In this document: in pieces, positions 9,132 through 13,916 of the stretch
Layout: the number at the start of each line of letters is the position of its first letter
How positions within the stretch are numbered: the stretch's first letter is position 1
DNA from: Stereocaulon alpinum
Taxonomy: Eukaryota; Ascomycota; Lecanoromycetes; Lecanorales; Stereocaulaceae
Reading direction: 5' to 3'
NCBI GenBank assembly: GCA_018257865.1
Contig: JAEUBA010000275.1
Span: forward strand, 1-13,916
Length of the DNA: 13,916 nucleotides
The notes under the pieces: model-generated
Told to the model about the DNA's origin: nothing
The model's database searches: none
What the model saw: only the letters and a program-made list of their open reading frames with translations
Program-made: the position numbers and the translations under genes

Positions 9132-10198
9132 CCTAATATATTATAGGTTAAATAATATTAAGACGTTATATAGTTACTAAGAACTCTATATAAAGTTTTT
9201 TAGGTAACGCGATAATACCTACCCTAACTCTACTACGACTATTATACCTCCCCTATAATTAAGATTAGATAGTAAGAATTAGTATTAGGTATAATATCTT
9301 AGCCTAATAAGTAAAGAGTATAGGTAATACCTACTATAGCTGTTAATTTAAAAAATCTAATATCTATATATACTTAATATATATCTACCGGTTAAGACTA
9401 ACGTATAGTCTATCCTAGGGGAAGGCTAGGGTTATAGGTATATAGGACTAAGAGAAGGATATATTAAATTATAAATTAGAAGGCGTATTTTAGAAAAGGA
9501 TAGCCCCTATCTAAATAGCTAGGCGGGCCTTTAGTATAAGTAGCGCCGTATAATTATAATTATAAGCTAAAGGGTTAGCTCCCCCTTAAAGTAAAATATA
9601 TAAGGATAGAAGTAAGTACTATCTAATATAACCGGTAGGATATTATACTATCTAATTCTTTATACGAGTATAGGCCTCTTAGGCGGTATATATAACTTCC
9701 CCCCTTTCTTATATCCTTAACTAGTAAACTACTAAATAGCTAAATCCGGTACTACTACGGATACTAATAAATATTACTAATTAGCGCTAATAACTTAAAC
9801 CCTTATAGGGCGGCTATATACCCCCCTTCTCCTCCCCCGTATTAATATAGTAAAGGTTAAAGAAAGTTATAGGGCGCTTAGTACTATAATAAAGTTAAAG
9901 GATATAGAAGAATATAGTAGGGTCTTTAAGAGCTAAGTATAGTATAAAGGGCGTATATTATAGTTAGTATTAGAAATAATATTATAAAGCGCTCGGTATA
10001 ATATTAAGGAATATAATTAAAAGTTACCGGTGTTAAGAAGGCCTAGGGTAGGATCCCTAGACTAAAAGTAATTATATTATTAAGGATAAGCGGGAATTTT
10101 TATCTAGGTACTATACTATAGTTTCTCTTATAGCTAGGAAAGGTATACTACGTATACTATCTACTAGTTTTATAAATAGTATAATAGAACACCCTTAT

Positions 10199-10216
10199 TA
10201 GTATATATAGATACTA
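10199..10216 (+). other. 3' stem-loop shared by element C and the LINEs
   Basis: tagtatatatagatacta forms a 6-bp perfect stem with a 6-nt loop, followed by taggcgtataaact and an ATTA-type tail. The identical hairpin stands at 11849-11866 (LINE A), 2882-2899 (LINE B, minus) and 2751-2768 (104-bp fragment, minus). Shared 3' hairpins are the recognition site of LINE reverse transcriptases in some LINE/SINE pairs, for example eel UnaL2/UnaSINE1. It contains no CpA/TpG, so RIP left it alone. Confidence 0.72.
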
Positions 10217-10240
10217 GAATAGGCGTATAAACTAATTAAT

Positions 10241-10255
10241 TAAGTAGGAGGATTT
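10241..10255. repeat. 15-bp target-site duplication, right copy (element C)
   Basis: taagtaggaggattt, identical to 9044-9058. The reading frame of LINE A resumes with gta-gat-aat (VDN, from VDD) at 10256. Confidence 0.92.
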
Positions 10256-11848
10256 GTAGATAATATATACCTATTAGTATATAGTAAATTAATAGAAATA
10301 AATTATAGATAGCTAGAATAGGCCTATAAGCTCTACTAAATATAGGCGAAAATATATAAGATAATATTTATACCTTAAAAATATAAACTAGTATATTTAT
10401 AGCGTACTCTTAAAAGGTTTAATATAAGAGAGATAGTATAATTTAGTAATATAAAGGTTATACTAAAAGTAAGTATTAGGGTCCTTAGGTTATATATTAA
10501 TACTAAACTCCGCTAGGGTTATTATATAGCCTAAGTAAAAGTAAAAGCCGCTACTTAAGCTTAAGCGATTAAGTACTTAATAGGGTTAACTTAAGGAGCT
10601 ATATTTAAAAAGTATAAAAAGGTATATAGTATAATAATAAGGTCTATACTTATATTTACTACCCTAATATAGTATACCCCTATTAGAGGGCTAGGAGTAG
10701 TAGAGAAATATATAAAAATACTCGCGATAATATAGAATAACTACTTATAGATAGTATTTAAAGTATATAAGGTAATACTAGTTTAGGTCCTAAAGGTAGA
10801 GATAATTATTTTATTTATCTAAACCTACTTAAATACCTTAGTTATAAGATACTAAGTACTAAGGGGAGTTTACCCCTTAATAATTAAAGGTAACTATATA
10901 ATTTATAGGAGATTATAGGGAAAGAGGGGAAGAGCGCGTCTAATACGCCTAACCTTATTACTAAAAAAGGAAGAATAAGCCCTATAGGAGCTTAAGGTAA
11001 AGAATTAGGACTAAATAGTAATAGTAATAAAAAAGAAGGTATACTAGTATAACCTAAAATAGATGTTAAAGAGTATTAGGATATAAGTATCCTAGTAAAA
11101 AGGGTATAAAGCTAGATAAGGGAAAAGTAGACTAAATAGTAGGAGGTATACTAAAATACTATTCCTAAGTACTCTTATATACCCGTATAGAAGAAGCTAT
11201 TATTTAGTAATAGATATAACTACTATCTAAAGCTTTAAAAGGTAGAAAGCTTAATAGCGGTCTAACTTTATAGTAGTAAAAATAGGTTTAACTACTTTCT
11301 ATATAAGGTAAGGGTACTAGTAGTTTATAATACCTAATATAGCTATAGCTAAAGGAAATAAGATATAAAGTATATCCTCCTATACTACTTAGAACTTAGT
11401 AACTTTTATAGGGAACTTATTAAGGAAGCGGAGACCTATAATATTAAAGCTATATAAGCTAAGGTTATTAGTATAAGAGCGACTATAAGATAACTAGTTA
11501 AGTTAGGATTCTTAATATAGTATTATTTTATTAGGGAATAAATCTTATAGTCTAAACTCCCTATAGTAGAACCAGTAATAAAAACCTTAAAGATAAAGAA
11601 GTCTAAGTATAAGTAGAAGTTAAAGGTAGTAGAGCTACTAAACTATTATAGGGCCTAGTAGGGTAATAGAGAATATAGTTACTAATATTATAAAGCCTAG
11701 TAGTAAGGTTAGATAGGCGGAGTAGAAGGATAAGTAAGCTAATAAGCGAAATTTTTAGCTAGAAGGGGTAACCCTAAAAAGGTTTCTTTTACGTCTAAAG
11801 GGCTTAGAGCCCCCTAGATATCCTAGTAATATAAAAGAATACCCTTAT

Positions 11849-11866
11849 TAGTATATATAGATACTA
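11849..11866 (+). other. 3' stem-loop of LINE A
   Basis: Same 18-nt hairpin as 10199-10216, about 25 bases before the ATTA-type tail. Confidence 0.7.
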
Positions 11867-11892
11867 AAATAGGCGTATAAATTAATTAATTA

Positions 11893-13796
11893 ATAACCTC
11901 TAACTATAGAATATAAAAAACTACGAAGAGAAATATTATTATAGAGGGGAGTTAGTAAAATATAATTACCTTTTTTAATCTCTAATTACCTATAAATAGT
12001 AAGTATTTATTAAATCTTTCTATAAAGATAGATATCTTTTCTAGAATATAGTACTTACCTAGCTTTAGATATTATAAAGTAGGGTATAAACTTTTAGGGC
12101 TTCTCTATAGAGCTACTAGATTATATTATATATCCTCTTAGAATTCTCCTTACTAAATTATAGTAAGTAGAAGTCGCTACTTTTAAATACCTTCTTTAAG
12201 TTTATTACCTTAAGATTATATTTCTTATTAATTTTAGGTAGTACTAAGGATATTATTAATATTTATAGTTATCTTTATACTACTAAGGACTATTTAACTT
12301 TTTATTAATTTATTAACCTAAGAATAAGAAGTATACTACTAAGTTAATTTATATACTTATAATACTTCTTCTTCTTAACTTCGCTATATATATAATTAAT
12401 TAATAATAGTATAGACCTTTAGGAGCTTTAAACTAATTATTAGTCTAGTATTAAACGGGATCCTACTTAAGTATATATATTAAAGTATATACTTTTACTA
12501 TACTTAGGCTAAATATAAGCCTTTTATAATAGGATTTATATAGATTATATAAATTTAATCTTTTATAGCTTATATTATTATCTATAATTTAGCTACTAAG
12601 TAATTATTATTTAGTTCGTATAGGTTTATATTATCTTTAAAGTTTATCTCTTTAAGAAACTTATTTAACTACTACTAATCTATATCCTAATACTTAATAA
12701 AGGGTATATAGCCCTTCTAATTATTAATTCTATTAGGAATTAAGGTAGCTATAATAAGAATATAGAATTATACTTAAAGCTATTTAATAGTAATTAAAGT
12801 CTTATTACTAATCTAATTAATAATATATACTTTATTTAATATAATAAAATTAAATATATAGTCTAAGCGCTTTAGCTATTAAGGGTTAAGATTATTAATA
12901 TCCTAATCTAATTTTATTCTAATCTTATAATACTTATTTACTTACTACTTCTTTTACTAGTTTAGGCTATAGCGCTTAGTAAATATACTATAGGAACTAA
13001 CTATAATTATAGATATATTTTCTATACTACTATTAAATATTAGAAGTTAGCGATAAAGCTATCCTTATATAGTCTTTTCGCCTATAATAAGCTTATAGCG
13101 CTAAGTATTACTATAATATTTATAGACGGAAAAAATACCTAAAGCTATAAACTCTACCTATATTATCTACTAGTTAATTAATTTCTTTAGTATTAAAATT
13201 AAAGTTAGTTTAGTAGGGATAATTAGTATTTATAGTATCTTTATTATATAATTAATATATTAGGAGATAGTTAGCTAAAGGCTATAAGCTTAAAAGCTTA
13301 TTATAGAAGGCTATAGTAGTATACTATAGAATATTAAAGTCTTTTAGAGATAGTTAGAGTACCTACTAATATTAGGAAATATATAACTACCTATATCTTA
13401 CTAATTCCTATTATATCTATTAGTAGATACCTATTAAGTACTAGTTTCTAATCTATAAAGTTAGTAATCGCCTTTACCGCTACTAGTTACTAGAATTATA
13501 TCTTTATTAATAGAGATATTTAGTTAGTCCTAAAGATAGTATTCTTACTATCCTAAGGAATAGATAGTAATTTATATACTTCTTTAAGATCCTTATACTA
13601 GTATAGTATATTATCTATCTATACTTATTATTAGTTATAAAGTAGTCTTATATTATCTATAAACTCTAGGATTAATATAAGGTCTTCCCTAAGATCTTAT
13701 ATAATCTTAAGGAAGAATTAGAATTACTCTTTTATAGCGAGCTTATTTAAGTTACTAGTATAATTATATCTTAAGCGTAGATTAGTTAGATTACCT
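11893..13796. other. Unidentified, strongly RIP-mutated AT-rich DNA
   Basis: About 1.9 kb between the end of LINE A and the start of element D. CpA/TpG is almost absent, so this was probably also repeated DNA. It does not match the LINE, element C or the 505-bp element. I find no intact ORF, terminal repeat or RNA gene. A hairpin-forming inverted repeat lies at 12863-12979. A single minus-strand P-loop-like stretch at 13467-13502 is too weak to name. Fungal DNA transposons or LTR elements remain possible sources. Confidence 0.6.
12863..12979. repeat. Inverted repeat with nested inner arm
   Basis: ctaagcgctttagc (from 12863) pairs with the reverse complement of gctatagcgcttag (ending near 12979), 13 of 14 bases. 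Inside it taagatta pairs with taatctta. A third tatagcgctaag copy is near 13095. In DNA this AT-rich, chance inverted repeats are common, so the meaning is open. Confidence 0.4.
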
Positions 13797-13871
13797 GGCC
13801 AGCGATGGAGACACACCTGTACGCGGTGCTGGCTACGAACCTGAATACCTATTCAGAGCCGAGATGTCTCC
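13797..13871 (+). ncRNA. HDV-like self-cleaving ribozyme at the 5' end of element D
   Basis: 75 nt that fold as the nested double pseudoknot of the HDV family. Counting from G1 = 13797: P1 is nt 1-7 (ggccagc) with 32-38 (gctggct). P2 is 11-17 (ggagaca) with 69-75 (tgtctcc). P3 is 19-21 with 29-31. L3 is 22-28 (tgtacgc), which like HDV's seven-base loop starts with U and ends in CGC. P1.1 is 23-24 (GU) with 39-40 (AC). P4 is 45-50 with 55-60 (ctgaat/attcag, loop acct). J4/2 contains a CNRA sequence at 63-66 (ccga), giving C63 as likely catalytic base (C64 is the alternative). Self-cleavage would occur just before 13797, the insertion junction. At 5' ends of R2 and L1Tc elements such ribozymes free the retroelement RNA from a longer host transcript. 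Confidence 0.87.
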
Positions 13872-13916
13872 CCTAATGCATTGCAGGTTGAACGATGTTG
13901 AGACGTCGCGTGGTTG
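13797..13916 (+). mobile_element. Element D: unmutated 5' end of the ribozyme-bearing retroelement (cut by window edge)
   Basis: The first 120 bases align with 9059-9176 of element C apart from about 25 substitutions and one 2-base gap. Every substitution is C in D to T in C, or G in D to A in C. D is full of CA, TG and CG, in sharp contrast to the DNA ending at 13796. It therefore inserted after RIP stopped acting here, or escaped RIP, and approximates the original sequence. Whether D is a 1.2-kb element like C or a longer autonomous relative lies beyond the window, as does its right target duplication. Confidence 0.88.

Larger units (their letters stand above)
9059..10240 (+). mobile_element. 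Element C: 1182-bp non-autonomous retroelement with HDV-like ribozyme 5' end and LINE-derived 3' tail
   Basis: Bounded by identical 15-bp target duplications, it begins with the ribozyme fold (9059-9131). It ends with about 65 bases (10176-10240) matching the end of LINE A/B, including the 18-nt stem-loop (10199-10216) and an ATTA-type tail. The 1 kb between resembles nothing else in the window and contains many stops; a remnant ORF before RIP cannot be excluded, but I recognise no protein. The layout parallels SINEs that share a LINE's 3' end, and trypanosome NARTc/SIDER elements that share the ribozyme-bearing 5' end of L1Tc. It would be copied in trans by the LINE enzyme. It split motif C (F|VDD) of LINE A. 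Strong RIP marks it as a multicopy repeat. Confidence 0.85.
10241..11892 (+). mobile_element. LINE A, segment 3: end of reverse transcriptase, C-terminal region, 3' UTR and tail
   Basis: Begins with RT motif C, read as VGGFVDN, where the second catalytic Asp has become Asn (a G to A change). It continues collinear with the minus strand of LINE B from about 5000 to 2855. At 10641-10660 it shows the empty site for the 505-bp element found in LINE B. The coding part fades out near 11750. The 3' UTR holds the stem-loop at 11849-11866 and ends ggcgtataaattaattaat. LINE A is the oldest insertion here, since four other insertions interrupt it. No matching target duplication can be seen because its 5' end is outside the window. 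Confidence 0.88.

Noticed and set aside
13467..13502. Minus-strand stretch reading DIILVTSSGKGD, similar to a P-loop (Walker A) of helicases if Gly was lost to RIP
   Set aside because: One short motif visible only after undoing assumed mutations. No DEAD/DEAH box or other helicase motif was found where expected, and the frame has stops on both sides.
1..13796. Long AT-rich tract as a mitochondrial genome, centromere satellite or bacterial AT-rich island
   Set aside because: Specific loss of CpA/TpG with CpG and CpC kept, plus LINE protein motifs and target duplications, is explained by RIP of fungal nuclear repeats; no mitochondrial genes or tandem satellite units are present.
13805..13876. 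Short ORF (ATG to TAA, 23 codons) at the start of element D
   Set aside because: It lies wholly inside the ribozyme fold, shows no recognisable product, and its ATG is lost in element C. Base pairing explains the sequence better than coding.
13876..13916. Pol III B-box-like sequence (ggttgaacga) in element D
   Set aside because: Weak match, no A-box at a proper distance, and the region overlaps or follows the ribozyme fold; not enough to propose a tRNA-derived promoter.

Overview
This window reads as an AT-rich, repeat-only stretch of a filamentous ascomycete genome that has been through repeat-induced point mutation (RIP). From 1 to 13796 almost every CpA and its complement TpG is gone (only a few dozen remain), TpA is in large excess, and CpG, CpT and CpC survive. 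ATG start codons and TGA stops have nearly vanished, while TAA and TAG interrupt every frame. I see no intact host gene, rRNA, tRNA or CRISPR array.

Layout. The scaffold is an old plus-strand non-LTR retrotransposon (LINE A), visible in three pieces: 1744-2726, about 8774-9058 and 10241-11892. Other elements have jumped into it. LINE E, minus strand, occupies 1-1743 and shows only its 5' part (ORF1 and the start of the endonuclease). A 104-bp LINE 3'-end fragment lies at 2727-2830 with 15-bp target-site duplications. LINE B, minus strand and apparently complete (about 5.4 kb once its own insert is removed), lies at 2855-8757 with a 12-bp duplication. Element C, a 1182-bp non-autonomous retroelement, lies at 9059-10240 with a 15-bp duplication. 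LINE B carries a 505-bp terminal-inverted-repeat element at 4107-4611. From 11893 to 13796 is strongly RIP-mutated DNA that I could not identify. At 13797 the base composition changes abruptly: an unmutated copy (D) of the 5' end of element C begins and runs off the window.

How the parts work together. The LINE codes for an ORF1 protein with a zinc knuckle and an ORF2 protein with an endonuclease (GDFN motif) and a reverse transcriptase (LLLDI, GIPQGSP and F-I/V-DD motifs), all now broken by RIP. Element C shares only the last 65 or so bases of the LINE, including a perfect 18-nt stem-loop and an ATTA-type tail, so it looks like a parasite of the LINE's reverse transcriptase. The first 75 nt of elements C and D fold as a hepatitis-delta-virus-like (HDV-like) self-cleaving ribozyme. 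Its predicted cleavage point is the exact 5' junction of the insertion. P1, P1.1, P2, P3, P4, the 7-nt L3 loop and a CNRA-type J4/2 are all present.

The most notable points are this ribozyme/LINE-tail partnership, the side-by-side mutated and unmutated copies, and the way RIP changes both sides of stem pairs and so imitates covariation.
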